From NCBI GenBank assembly GCA_033297075.1, contig MU858050.1, forward strand, positions 558,001-622,000: a DNA stretch of 64,000 nucleotides, read 5' to 3'. Numbering within the stretch: the first letter of the stretch is position 1; each line of letters begins with the position of its first letter. The notes under the pieces were generated by a model. It was not told the DNA's origin. It worked only from the letters and a program-made list of their open reading frames with translations, and made no database searches. Below, piece after piece: positions 22,028 through 33,790 of this stretch. The position numbers and the translations under genes were made by a program. Source of the stretch: Rhypophila decipiens (lineage: Eukaryota; Ascomycota; Sordariomycetes; Sordariales; Naviculisporaceae).

Positions 22028-25000
22028 AGATCCGGCCTTGTCATCACCCTCGCCTTCAACGACAACTACTATCATTCCTCTCGACTGTTTTATTACTATC
22101 CACTTGACCGATACCCCCTTCCTTGAATCTATTTCTTATCTATCACCACTCTGCTTCAAGAGACATTCGATCTCATGGCGCCACTGACGGCCTTTTTTTT
22201 CCATCTTACAACATTTATTATCATCTATCATCGCATCGGCGCAACAACAAGAGACGAATGGGGTTTTGGTTACGGACACATCCACTACGGTTTTCTTTTT
22301 ACTGGCGTTCAAGTTTGCATGGTATACACATGGTTCGGTTACCGGGATACATTTTTTATTGCACAAAGTTTGCAACCAGAGATACCAGGAATTACACCAT
22401 TCCACCCCTTTTATTTCATATATCATCATTATTAGTAGTATTAGTATTATCATTATAGCATCATGAGCGGTTCATTTATATGACACGCCCTTTTTAGGTA
22501 GCTTACACCGAGAGAGACCTGGTCCGGGTTTTTTCCTCCAGACGAAAGAATGCAAAGCAAATTAGCATTATCAAGCTGTGTTAAGATTTCTCCCAAGCAC
22601 TTCCATGCAACGGTGTCAACCAACGGTATTAACCGAGTTCTTTGTCTTGTTTTTTGTCTCTTGATTTTTAGAGTTTGACGTAGATTCGTTTCAACTGTCG
22701 CTGTCGGGTTTGCCTTTGTTTCACCATCCAAGGTTTACACTACATATGGACGTTGACTCCAGCGCCGGTAATGTACATATGTTCATGCGCATGGAATTCA
22801 TTACATATGCCTAGACTGGAGGTCGTTGTCGTTCTGGAGTGCAACTCCACTGCATGAACCGACTGCCGGATTTGGCATGTCAAATTGAAGTCACGGTATG
22901 ATGCATGCCCTGCCTGGCCTTCTGGAGTGAGTCTTTGAAGTGTCACTGTATGATACTTTGCACCCGCTGGTTGGTAAGCTGCACGGCAAGGCTGGGAACA
23001 AGACTTGATTTCAAACCGGTCGGTATTCGGCAAGATCCAATTACCTAGAGTACATACAATACCTACACCGAATACGGTTCATCCAACTTTCCATCCTCGT
23101 TTGGTTTTGTTTCGCTTTCGCTCTTGTCCGAGCTTGCCGAACTCCGGGTAGAGAATAAGCCACGAGACGAACGAAAGATGATGGAACTTTTTCGTTTTGT
23201 TTCTGGTAGAATACCACCCATATGGCCCTATAAGACGGTACGGGATATAGACTGTGATGATAGTGATACGGCCGGTGACTGGTTGGCGGTGTTGAAATGA
23301 GAGTGGGATTGGGTTGCCCTCGGCCCTGAATACGTGGCTGGTGTTTCTTGCTCGCCACTATGCGGAGTACTGGTATTTGATTTTTCACCGCTCTTTTGGT
23401 TGATGGTGGTGATGAATGACTACGAGTAAAATAAAAAAGTCCGTTATGTGTCACCCACTCTTTCGTGGTCGTGTGGGTGGTAGTGCAATTTCCCTGTAGC
23501 ATCAGCAGACCTCGAAAATGCCACCACTCTTGCACAACACAAGAAAACGTACCCAACCCACCAAGACAACTTCTGGGGTTTCATGAGGAGGATGACGAAT
23601 GCAGCCAGCCAGCGATGTAAGGTACCCGTTTCTGGCACAGGCTGCGAACGGTTGCCTGCCAAGAGGGTTGCGATTACGGATACAACTGCGGATTACATAG
23701 TGTAGAATATCACTGAATATACACAGTTGAAAGTTTGAGTGTCTGGACGTCGTGATCTGATTCGTGGAGGCGGTATCTGGAAGTGGGATAGCATACCATC
23801 GCCCGACCAACTCCAAGAGCTCATAAAATTATCGCCAACCTTTTTCTACTGTACGTGATGTGTGCGCGGGTTTTGCCTTCTTGATAGAGAACTGGAGGTT
23901 ACCCTACCTAACTTTGTTCATGAGACTAGTTAATCGGCAGCACTACATATATTCGCTCTACTATCCTCATACAAGCAACCACAAGGTTTACGACGACAGT
24001 TCATCACAGTAACAGCCAGGTCAGAGCTGTAATTACGCTGTTCCAACCTCCATATCTGAAAGGGTCCTTTGCCTCGCTGCTCGCTCGAGGGTCTCTTATC
24101 AATTAAAACCCCGGTCGCAAGTCAGTCATCAGGGCACTCATATCGCTCCGGCCCCGCATATGAACCAAAAATGAGACGAACGGGCAGAAAGAACCTCCTT
24201 TCGACCAGGGTATCTCGGCCACGTGGATTATCAGGTACGCTTCGGAGAACTGAACTGCCTGCAGTGAAGTTGTGCCGTTGGTAAGCCGTTCACAACCCCC
24301 CGCCGCTCGCTTACATGCCGTGCCTGGCGTTCCTGTCACTTTTTTCTACACACACACTTCCTGGGCGAGCCGACTGCTGCAGAGATCCGGATAAGGCATC
24401 ACTCGCCTGTTGGAATCGACATGTAAGGTACCGCTGCACCATGCCTCCAGGAAGAACCGGATTACCGAAAAGAGACATCACGAGGCCTGTCATTGCTGCT
24501 ACACAGCGGCGGGGCGAGACTGAGGCTTATCGAGGGAAGGGAGAGTCTGACCGATAGGTCCATGATCTGAACATTTGTGTAAAAGGACCAGTGGATTTTC
24601 TGATAAGTTTCTTCTTCTGCCTTGGGTCTTTCTCTCTTCTATTCGGTTCCTTGGTGTTTCGATGTTCGTAATCAGACGCGCGATCGTGTTATCTCCGTAC
24701 GAGTATATCCTAGGCGAAGGGCGACATGTTACGGATACGGAGTGTAACGGTCAAGTCGATACAACGTCTTGGACGCCTTGGTTCGCCTTGGATGTTGGAA
24801 AATGAGGGTGTGAACAAACAAGAAAAAAGTTGGTCCGTGTGTGACTATATTGATAATTCCGGTGGCTCAGGGCTGTTCTCCAGGCTCCAAATCGTCTCCA
24901 TCATGAATCATCGATCGAGGTTCACGATGGTAACGGAATAAACTCGGCTCCATTTTTTCTTTAACCTTGGGTTGGGGTTTTGCCCCCAAAAAAAAAACCC

Positions 25001-25956
25001 CCCCCGTTTGCTTCGATATCCACTGATTCCACTCGCTCGGCATACCGTAGGCTTTTCCGGAGAGTTTGTCTTGTGAGCTTTTCATGCTGGCCAGACATGT
25101 CTCTACGGATTGGATACCAGCAATTCGTAGCTCTATCCCTTGCTTGCTTGCTTGCATCATGCATCATGAAGTTTTGACTGTTGGGAGCGAGGTCAGGGAT
25201 GAGACTTATTTCGGGGTTCAGCTGGTCAGCTGATGTGAGTTTAGGATTCAAACATTTCTCACTGGACGAGGAGCGGACCGGGGCTACTAGTGTATACGGA
25301 TACGGCCAAAGTTGATGATCTTTTTGCTGGAGGAGCTGAAAACTGCTGGGGAAGTTTGGTTCGGCGTTTCCCGTGTGGGGACTGGGGAAGTGGACAAAGA
25401 CCGTATGGTACATGGACGTACGAGGCTGTGTATGAATACGTAATCGGTATGAGTACGTAATCGTCACTGTGGAAACTAGCCCCTGAAGAGGTCTTTTACA
25501 AGTAAACATATGTCTGAGTGCTGGGCGGATGTGAGAGGAGTCAGTAGTCCGTATTAGAGAACGATCTGACCACCATGCCTTTGCCGTTTCTGGCCAAGGT
25601 TTCCAATTTCAAGGGAGCAAACACGAGACGAAAGTTCATATCTCGAAGTAAACCTAGCACTCCTTGAAAAACGAAACATATGACGAAGAGTGTCTTGATG
25701 AAGTGCTACTGGTAGGCAGGCACAAGTTATCATTGTTGGTCGGCAAAATACGAAGGTCACAGATTTGCTGGGCTAGGTTTCATGAATGCTGGAAGGCTCC
25801 GTTGATGTAGGAGTGTGAATGGGTCGCTGTAAACCTCACTTATATATAAACATCTTCAGTTCCTATACTAGCTGGTAATGTAGTTCATTCCGTACTCGCC
25901 AGTCTTTTGCGTGCGAAGTCCTGCTGAGGCGGTGCTGTATAAGGCCAACCCACGGA
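22028..25956. other. Long gene-free stretch (3.9 kb)
   Basis: The longest gap in the window. ORFs of 90-180 codons (23041-23556 minus, 24961-25509 minus) are not supported by motifs, splice signals or composition. Small simple repeats occur: ATT/AGT trinucleotides (22425-22460) and an A10-C8 homopolymer junction (24988-25007). It may contain untranslated RNA or regulatory DNA, but nothing can be asserted. Confidence 0.45.
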
Positions 25957-27384
25957 TCAACTCAGACTACCCGTAGACCGACAGACAGGCAAAGGCACCG
26001 ACATGGACATTGTGGGCTGCGCGGTGCTCAGTTCAGTCCACTCATCACTGGACTCTGCCTCAGCCTCCTCATCCGGCCATTGCGGATAGTTGACTAACCC
26101 CAATGGCACGCCATCTTTCTTCCATACTTGCCCATCCTTCATCACAAACGACACCTTCCTGAGAGCCTTCCGGTCTTTCCTCGGATCCGTCGCAAGGGCA
26201 ATGATATCAGCCCTGTTTCCCTTTGCGAACCAGCCAAATCTAAACCCACATAGATCTCCACCGCAAGCTTCCCAGCCACCAACAGTGCATGCTTCTAGAA
26301 CGTCCTCCAGCGGTATCCCAGCCTCAATCATCAGCTCCATCTCTCGCACGTTCAAGCCATGGTGGAATGCACCTGTGTCACCGCCCGCCGCCAGACGAAC
26401 GCCAGCGTCATGTGCCTTTTTGACCGCGCTCTTGCACCAATCCAAGAACTGGGGTGCCTCTGCCTCAGCCGTCGCTAGTGTAGGTACCCATATTACCTTG
26501 TTCTTTACCAGCTCCTTGATCATCTCGTCCAGCTTGCCGTAGGTATCCTCAAACACATGCTCAACGGAGGTTACACCAGCACGAGCAGCAAAGATTGCCG
26601 TTCTAGCTTCACCACAATGGGCCGCGACTGGCACTTCAGCTATCCTTGCCTCATCAACGGTTGTCATCATCTCTTGCTGGGTATAGAGCGGAATGGCTGG
26701 ATTTCGCCGATCAGGCGGGAACAGAATACGGTCCGCCCCTTCAGTATTTGGGAACCTCATCACCTTCCGCCTGTAGTCAGCATAAATTTTGATGATATCA
26801 GCACCGGCACCAACGCGGCGGCGCACAGCAGCTCGCACGCCATCGACACCATCCGCTACATCAGAGGCGACGGGGACTTCCAGGGTCGATCTGTTCTCGC
26901 GTCGGATCTCATACGAGCCACTGCTGGCGAGCGCATCAGTAGCAACAAAGAGGCGGGGACCCGGTGTGATGCCGCGGTTGATGCAGTCCCTGAGATTGGC
27001 ATCTGCACTCCCAAGTGCTTCGGTGCCAAGGTCGCGGTACGTGGTGTAGCCTGACAGCAAGGCGATACGGGCGTGGTTGGTGGCGCGGACGGTACGCTCA
27101 ACGGCTGACTCGTCGCGCATTTGCTGAATGCCACTTCGTTCATTGTACGAATGCAAGAAGATGTGGGTGTGGCTGTCCACAAAGCCGGGCAAGACGACCT
27201 GGCCGGTCAGGTCAATATCATGGCGCGTAAATGTTGTCCGGTCTTCATCATGTCTTTTGTAGACGTTGATGATGGAGCCGCTTGCCTGGTCGACCTCAAT
27301 TGAGATGTTTTTGAGAAAGGCTTTCTTTTTGGGATCAAAGAGTATGGAAGTATGGACCTTGAAGGTTCTGCTGGATGGAGGCAT
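25957..27384 (-). CDS. Metal-dependent amidohydrolase (imidazolonepropionase/prolidase-like branch)
   Basis: An uninterrupted frame; the ATG at 27384 gives 475 residues beginning MPPSSRTFKVHTSILFDPKK, and an upstream in-frame ATG at 27480 would add 32 poorly conserved residues. The amidohydrolase TIM-barrel signatures appear in order: PGFVDSHTHIF (first metal-binding His pair), ADIIKIYAD (the Lys that bridges metals when carboxylated), VAAHCGEART and SVEHVFED (two more His ligands), and RLAAGGDTGAFHHG (catalytic Asp). A TYRDLGT motif after strand two is typical of the Xaa-Pro dipeptidase-like and ochratoxinase-like group. The enzyme hydrolyses an amide, lactam or peptide bond; the substrate is not predictable. 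No signal peptide is seen, so it is probably cytosolic. No neighbouring catabolic genes give context. Confidence 0.88.
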   Translation of the reverse strand: MPPSSRTFKVHTSILFDPKKKAFLKNISIEVDQASGSIINVYKRHDEDRTTFTRHDIDLTGQVVLPGFVDSHTHIFLHSYNERSGIQQMRDESAVERTVRATNHARIALLSGYTTYRDLGTEALGSADANLRDCINRGITPGPRLFVATDALASSGSYEIRRENRSTLEVPVASDVADGVDGVRAAVRRRVGAGADIIKIYADYRRKVMRFPNTEGADRILFPPDRRNPAIPLYTQQEMMTTVDEARIAEVPVAAHCGEARTAIFAARAGVTSVEHVFEDTYGKLDEMIKELVKNKVIWVPTLATAEAEAPQFLDWCKSAVKKAHDAGVRLAAGGDTGAFHHGLNVREMELMIEAGIPLEDVLEACTVGGWEACGGDLCGFRFGWFAKGNRADIIALATDPRKDRKALRKVSFVMKDGQVWKKDGVPLGLVNYPQWPDEEAEAESSDEWTELSTAQPTMSMSVPLPVCRSTGSLS

Positions 27385-28424
27385 GGTAAATAAGGGTATT
27401 TGTTTGTCGACGTGTCTATCGTGCGCAGGCCTTGGCGGGGTTTGAATTAGTTTGTTGGGTATTTGTACTTGTAATATCATATGAAGACTTCAACCGTAAA
27501 TAAGACGGAAATAAGTTGCTTGTCAAGAACGGGTTTTCTCCTCGACCTGGTCTGATGGAGTCTTAGTCTAAGAATGGAAAAGGGCTTGATAGAATGAATA
27601 GTAAAATAGATTTAACTTATATTCGACGAAAGGTTGGGGTAGGGGTAGATGGGTTCTGTTGGACCAAAATGTGTTTTCCCGGTTCTCGAAGTCCACAACG
27701 CTCATATTTAACGACCGTGAAACTGAGAACCTTGATAGCCAGGATACATCCTTCACATGCAGGTCCAGACTATCCACCAATTCTAAGGACGTATTGCACT
27801 CAGTCTATCGCCCCAATTGGGTCTGGAACGAATTGTTTTGCAACATACTCTGGGAAGTTTTTCTTTGACTCTCTCACCGCTCTTGTATTCCTTGCTCGAT
27901 CATTTGAACCAAGCCAGCGTGTAAATTTGCTCTTTCCTCCGTTTCATTGCGGCAACAATCAATACATTGTAGAACTCCATTGTAAATTATAAACCAATCA
28001 CGGAAAGATGTCCTCTTCGAGCTTTTTTCATCCCGTATTTCAACCTTTTCAAAGCACCAGTAAAATATCACAATCGCTCCTGCCGTGTCAAACGAAACAA
28101 ACGGTGGATGAGAATTGGACCCAATGTTCTGGAACTTGGGAAGGCGGTTTGAAGGAAGGCCCCTGAACAAAGAAGTGCCAAGCCAGCGGCTCAGCCCGTC
28201 AGCCGGGAAGGTCCCACTGACGATGCGGGGCAGCGTGTGGTCGGTGGTGTGGCAGATCGGCAGTGAAGCCGCCGCATGGCCCAAGCTCCTCGCTCAATCA
28301 AGGAACGACATCATAGCTTCAACGTCAGTCGATGTTTGCCAGTCTTACTCAAAAATCTCAGTCACCAACAAAAGATCGTCAGCCACTTCCACAGCAAAGA
28401 AAATTCTCTAGACCGTTGCCCAAG
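27385..28424. promoter_or_regulatory. Divergent intergenic region between the amidohydrolase and FMP46-like genes
   Basis: One kilobase separates two outward-facing starts. Short ORFs on either strand have no support. No specific regulatory motif is recognised. Confidence 0.4.
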
Positions 28425-28980
28425 ATGTTCCGATTCGTAAGTAACAAGTCCAACTGCAAACAAGGCTCAATTGCTGATGCGAGATGCTGCGACGTGCAGA
28501 ACAAGGGACGCGACATCATCACCCTCTTTCACAAGGCCAATTCCCCTGTCTCGACCAGGATAGCCACCCTCCTGAAGCAGACCTCAGCTGCCTCATCAGA
28601 GACAGCAACCGAGGACCAGGTCGGTGACCATAGCGCGCACAACAAGATCCAGAGGGACGAATTCGACATCAACATTACCGAAGAACCCCCCACCTCCAGC
28701 CAGCTCGAGACTATCCTCGACTATGCCGGCACTGTGGGAATCCCACAGATTGTAAAGGGCGCTGAGTCGAAGAAGGAGGCCCTTGAGAAGTTCAAGCAAA
28801 GCACGGAGAACTTCAATCGGCCGGTGGTATGTTTGCTATTTAAGCTTATGAACAAAGTTAAGACTGTACTGACGCTTCGTGTGCACGCAGGTTGTCGATT
28901 GGCACAATGGCAAGGCCATTGGTGGCGGCAATGAGTCTGCCATCTTGACGATGCTCAATGCTCTGCCCAAAAAGAACTAA
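28425..28980 (+). CDS. FMP46: FMP46-like mitochondrial redox protein (DUF1687, thioredoxin-like fold)
   Basis: Three exons (28425-28436, 28500-28826, 28891-28980) total 429 nt, 142 residues. The first coding exon has only 12 bases (MFRF); the 63-nt intron after it contains no stop and is in frame, but GTAAGT and GTGCAG borders and the family start (MFRFNKGRDIITLFHKANSP) favour removal. The pattern matches the DUF1687 family: N-terminal strand-helix with TLFHKANSPVSTRIATLLKQ, a variable middle, DEFDINITEEPPTSSQLETI, then a conserved end, RPVVVDWHNGKAIGGGNESA. Yeast Fmp46 is a mitochondrial protein of unknown activity with a thioredoxin-like fold. There is no CxxC motif, so redox function is only presumed. 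The last intron (64 nt) lies within the RPVVVDW stretch. Confidence 0.85.
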
Positions 28981-30188
28981 AATGTTTCATTCATTGGTTC
29001 CGCTCATTCTTTCGGCAAAAGACAAACTTAACACACACCTCTCTTTCTCTCTTTCAATGTACAATTAAATGAATGGACGACACCTTCTCGTGCTTGTTTT
29101 CTTCTCCTTTCACAAAGTGACTATTTGCCGAGTGGTGTGTGATTTGTATTCCTCTCCGTCTGTTCCCTTACACGTGTCCTGTGAAGAAGGGGGGAAAGCC
29201 TAGTTTAAGGTTGGCCGTGGACTACCGAATGTGAAGGTATCTTGGGAGTGGGAGCAGCAGAAAAGCGGAGCCTTCCACAGTCTGGTTGATTATTCGATTT
29301 CGTTTGTTTCGACTCTAAGGTGGACGATGGTCGCTGCGACCCAAGCAACCGATTCATTCATGCTTTCACCATTCCGCTTTTCTCTACCTCGACTTCAAGT
29401 ATACATAGCCGGTAGCCGGTATTTCAGAAAGTGCACGACGGTCTTTTGCCTTTCCTCGTCCCTCTCGTCAACCAAAAAAAAGCAACTCTTCCTTAGGCTG
29501 TACGGACAACGAATAAATCGACCGGCCATTTGTGATTCGTATTTGTGGGCAGCTATCAATCCCGAGGAGTCTGCTTCGGTGCAAGAAGTCGCTAGCTCTT
29601 GGTGCAGGGGTTCTGTTTGGCTTTACGGTATAGTCCACGTCGGTCTCGTCCTGAAGCTTGCTACACTTTCATCTCAATTCCCTTTGTTGTCGACTTCATC
29701 CCAAGGAGCCACTACGCGTCTCGCGAACCGTGTTCTACCAGGTACCTAGAACCTTCTTCAACTCGTCGACCGTCGCCTATTGTTCACCCCGGCAACCACT
29801 GCTCTTCAGCACCTTCGACTCGGCCGCGTACTGTGCTCTGCCAACTGCCGCTGGCAGCATTTAAAAACTTTCCCGCTCACGTCTCGTTCTTTTCTTCAAC
29901 AACTTCTCGTCCAGGCCTCTCGCCGATCGATCTCAAGCTCCGAACTCGTAGCTCTCATACTGTGTTCGGTTATCCATTCATCACTCATCATTCACATCCG
30001 AACTTCTCGTTCTCATCATCTTGCGTTCGATTGTCTTATCATCGTTGTCATTTACGCACATTACACATTTTCACCCCACGTTTGACTCCCGAGTCATCAC
30101 AAACATCTACACACCTAACCTCTTTTTCCCGTCACTCCGCACACTCAACCTCTTATTCTTCCACTCCCCGTTCGATTTTGGACCCAAA
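28981..30188. promoter_or_regulatory. Promoter and long CT-rich leader of the RRM-like gene
   Basis: From about 29640 the sequence becomes CT-rich with repeated TC/TTC runs, typical of long fungal 5' leaders. Several upstream ATGs (for example 29658, 29780) open short frames that overlap each other, so upstream-ORF control is possible. Not shown to be transcribed. Confidence 0.4.
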
Positions 30189-33100
30189 ATGGCGGCTTCG
30201 TTCCCGATCGGCGGCGGCGGTCTGGCCTTTTCTTCCTGGAACCGGAATCTCAGATGTCTTCAGCCAGTCATGGGGTTTTATACCAAAATGCCCGATGATG
30301 CCAAGTGCATCTTTTCCCGGCAGAAGCGAGCCATGAAGCACATTCTTCCGCGTCGTACCGTTGGTTTGTGGGGTCAGGAGAAGATCCAAGCTCAAGCCGA
30401 CACAATTCGCGCCTCGTATCCGAATGAGGCCAAGTCTGTCGTTGACCCCAAGAAGTGGGAGGATCTGTGGGAGTACTTTGACGCCCACGACTTGTACTTT
30501 GCAGGTTCTTGGAACTTGCGCCGTGTCATCGAGCTTCTCTTCGAAGAGAACGCAATCGACAACTATGATCGCGACATGTTTGACGCGATCACCGATTGGG
30601 CCTACACGTGGCTCGCATTGGCTCAGAACCGCCAGAAGCTCTCTCAGTGGGACACCCAAATCGATATCCTGAGCATCTTCAACGCCGAAGATTGGGAGAA
30701 GGTTCGCACGACGGAACCTGTTGTTATGAGTATTCTTCGCCGGTCACTCAAATACTGGTACGATTACTTTTGTGAGAATGGATTTGATATCTGCGGTGCT
30801 GAGTCTACGCCTCTCCCGAGTAAGTTTTTCTCCCATTCGAGTTTCATTCTTTTATTAATGCATTCTAACTTTTGATCAGATACCGTCGAGTCCCATCATC
30901 AGCAAAGTACGACATCCCCTTTGCTGCCTGCCGAGTACCCTGTTCGTTGCAGCTCAGCAACGCTTGATATGTCCACTAATGCCAGTCTCGTGTCCCCAGT
31001 CGAGAGTCACAGAAACTTGCAGCACGGGCACGCTCGAGCCGCTCAGCCTCACCAGTCATCGAGCAAGGGATCTGCAGCCAACGCAGGTAATTCTCCATCC
31101 TCGAGCTCTTCGTCTCGGACACTCAGTGGATGGGTTGCCACGGGCGTAGACCCCATTCATGGCCCTATCGTCCAGCGTACTGCCGGCCCTAGCCAGGAGA
31201 GGAAAGACCAGCCCGGATCTGGATCTGGATCTGGATCTGCACCCAATACCGAGTGCAAGAATCAGGACAAGCGCAAACTCCATCATCACCAGTTTCACAA
31301 ACTTTCCTTTGCTGCCTGCACTTGCAAGAAATGCGAGGAGAGTTCACGAAGCATCTATGTCACTGTTCCCTACGGGGGGGAAGAGCTTTCACCCGAGAAT
31401 TTGAGGATGCTCCTAGAATACTTTGGCCGATGGGGACAGGTGGAAAGCTCCTTGATCACCAACCGGAAGTCTTGCCTTATCCGCTTCAAGAGCGACATGA
31501 GTGCCGAGACAATAGGGAAGCTGGCTCTGGGGGTCTCGATTCCCTCGATAAGCAAGCAGCGAATATTTGTGCGTCCCGCATTCTTCTCAAAGCATTACCA
31601 GCCAAAGCAGATGAATACCGGCTCGCTCGGCGACAATTCCGTGGACATTCAGACTGGTCCTTCTGGTCCCGCTACACCCGATTCAGACAGACAGCGAATC
31701 GCATCTGTCATCCAGCCGATTATTCAGCACGGCGTTTATTACCACTCTCCTCAGCCGCACGGCTATGTCTCACCACCACCAGGCCTGCACCCAGCTCCTC
31801 AGTATTATGGGCCGGCACAGCACTATAGTAGCACGACCGGAACCGAGCAACGCGGCCAGCCTGCACAAGAACGTCCTGTCTATAGCTACGACGGAGGAGT
31901 CACTCAACTCGGCGAGCAAGAGAATACCGGCACCGTAATCCGCCGCGAGGTGCAGACTCGTGGACGTCTCCCGTCCGAGTGGGAGGTTGCTGGCACTTCG
32001 AGTGCTGAACCAGCCCGGGTCTTGGACCTGCCCCCAGTTGCCCCCGCGGTCCCCGGTCCTGTTCCTGCGGCACCCGTCTCCCCGGTTGCTGACAAAACCG
32101 GTGGATCTACCAACCTGCCTACTGGTTCTCGCAAAGGCAAGGCCCAAACTCAGCCAAAGAACAAGACCAAATGGAAGCTCAAGAACAAGGGCAAGGGCAA
32201 GAATGCCACCAAGAAAGCTGCCCCCGCTGCTGCTCCGGCAGATGCCACCAGCACCAATCTGCCAGCCTCCATTGCAGATGAGGCAGTCGACCCTGGCAAG
32301 GCCACTGCCATGGTCGAGATGGAGCCAGAGGGCGAGAAGACGGCCGAACAGAAGGGCAAGGGCAAAGCGACCGACCCCGCCCCGCAGCCTGCCGCCGAGG
32401 GCCGCCACCGAGCCGATACCGGTGGCTCTCTTAAGCTTGCACGCACCAGAAAGAAGAAGAAGCCTCAGCCTGCCGAGGAGGAGATTGTCGTCCCGGCCGC
32501 CGCCGAACCCGAGCCCGAGCCCGACAGTAAGCAAATCCCTGCAAAGGAGGAGGCTGTTGTGCCTTGCGTCGTCGTGGTTTCCCCGCTCCCCGTCATTAAC
32601 ACTTTTCCTGCTACAGGGAGTGCATCTTTGCCTGCTGCTGCTGCTGCTGCCGCCGAGGCAGATAACTCGGTTTCTCATGCCGTCGTCGTCGACGAGAACC
32701 GCCGTCCGTTTGATGTGGTTCCGGGCTGGCCCCGCGGGTTCGATCCCTTTCCGCGTCCCCCGATGCGTTCAACGGCCTTCCGTGCGCCGACTTGTGCTGT
32801 CCGAAAGGACAATGATACCCTGGCGGTTTGGGCTGGTGGAGGAGGCGGAGGAGCAAGGCGACCTTTTGTTTCGCACTCGGCTCATACGAGCCTGTAAGTA
32901 GTTTGTCATGATTCTGCCCGTTTAATTAGTATACCCCTTTTCAGTATACCCCTTTTTCACCTCACCCTTCACTATAAGTAGTGTGGAACAGTTTTAGTAA
33001 CACTTGATTTTTCAAATATTAGGAATTCGACTGGAGCAGAGTATGTCGACATGATGATGTGACATGTGTGTGTGTGTGAATAAAGTGAACTGGACTGACT

Positions 33101-33420
33101 GATTTTTAGCTTTTCTTTTTCACTCGATATAGCAGCTACTTCACTGCGAGCGAGACGTATGCGCACTACCTACCTATCTACTTATCTAACATGATGACGA
33201 ACTAATAACTGACTCTTGGGTTTTTCTGTTAAACAGACCATACTATAGTGCCGAGCAGAGCCGGGCAGGCTCGCCCGAGGAGGTTCCGGTGGCGGCGCCT
33301 CCTCCGGCAACACCACCACATTTGGGTTCGGCCGCGCGCGTGGCGGTTGGGGGCGCGGTCCCAACCATCAACTTGATTCCGGACACGCCTTCGGCGGCCT
33401 GGATGGGGAAGGGGGGTTAA
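30189..33420 (+). CDS. RRM-like RNA-binding protein with novel N-terminal region and low-complexity tail
   Basis: Exons 30189-30819, 30880-32893 and 33237-33420 total 2829 nt, 942 residues, in phase throughout; the second intron is unusually long (343 nt). Residues 1-210 form an ordered, aromatic-rich region (PKKWEDLWEYFDAHDLYFAG, then NLRRVIELLFEEN) that I do not recognise. A Ser-rich linker with a (GS)n tract follows. Around residues 367-450, SIYVTVPYGGEELSPENLRM, GRWGQVESSLI, KSCLIRFKS and QRIFVRPAF fit the beta-alpha-beta pattern of an RRM, with an atypical RNP1. A Cys pair with His (HHHQFHKLSF, CTCKKCEE) sits just before it. The remaining 450 residues are Pro/Ala/Lys-rich, with Lys-Gly runs (LKNKGKGKNATKK). 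The last exon ends INLIPDTPSAAWMGKGG. RNA binding is inferred from the RRM-like pattern only. Confidence 0.8.
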
Positions 33421-33658
33421 AGGGTGGTTTGAAGGGGGGGGGAGACGAGGGAGTTTGGGTCGGCGGGAGGAGGTGAGGCGATAGGGATCACCGGTGGCCT
33501 TTGGGCGTTTGGTGAATTGACTCTGTTCTCTTCTGCATTGTGACTGTTTTTGTGTGATGTTCTTGCGTGGTTTGCTCTACATTTGATGCCTCTTTTTTCT
33601 CTGTGATGCTACTATGTTGTCAGCCTGCTACTTGGGGTGTGTGAAGGCTATTTCACTG

Positions 33659-33790
33659 ATTGGCCCGTGAGCTGTACTATGTCCTCTGGGGAGGCTAAAA
33701 TTGCAGTGTACATGTACATTGTAGTGTGGATGGTATTATATTGGTCCATGAGCTGTATCATGCCCTCCGGGGAGGCTAAAATTGCAGTGC
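33659..33790. repeat. Two 51-bp copies, 81 bases apart, differing only by transitions
   Basis: Copies at 33659-33709 and 33740-33790 match except at seven sites, all C/T or G/A. Both contain GGGGAGGCTAAAATTGCAGT without change. The first copy carries T or the more AT-rich state at most differing sites. This pattern can arise from repeat-induced point mutation, though RIP normally needs longer duplications, so ordinary transition bias is an alternative. Confidence 0.7.

Noticed and set aside
24961..25509. 182-codon minus-strand ORF
   Set aside because: It runs through a homopolymer tract and has no motif, splice partner or coding-type composition.
17000..26000. Transposon remnants in the gene-poor region
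   Set aside because: No transposase or reverse-transcriptase motif, terminal inverted repeat or target duplication was found.
29599..30336. 245-codon plus-strand ORF before the RRM-like gene
   Set aside because: It translates a CT-rich leader into Ser/His/Pro-rich sequence and overlaps the real start in another frame.
31770..32901. Long ORFs on both strands (302 and 313 codons) across the RRM-like gene's tail
   Set aside because: They are shadows of the GC-rich, low-complexity coding frame; composition is repetitive Arg/Leu/Pro with no motif, and the sense frame joins cleanly to flanking exons.
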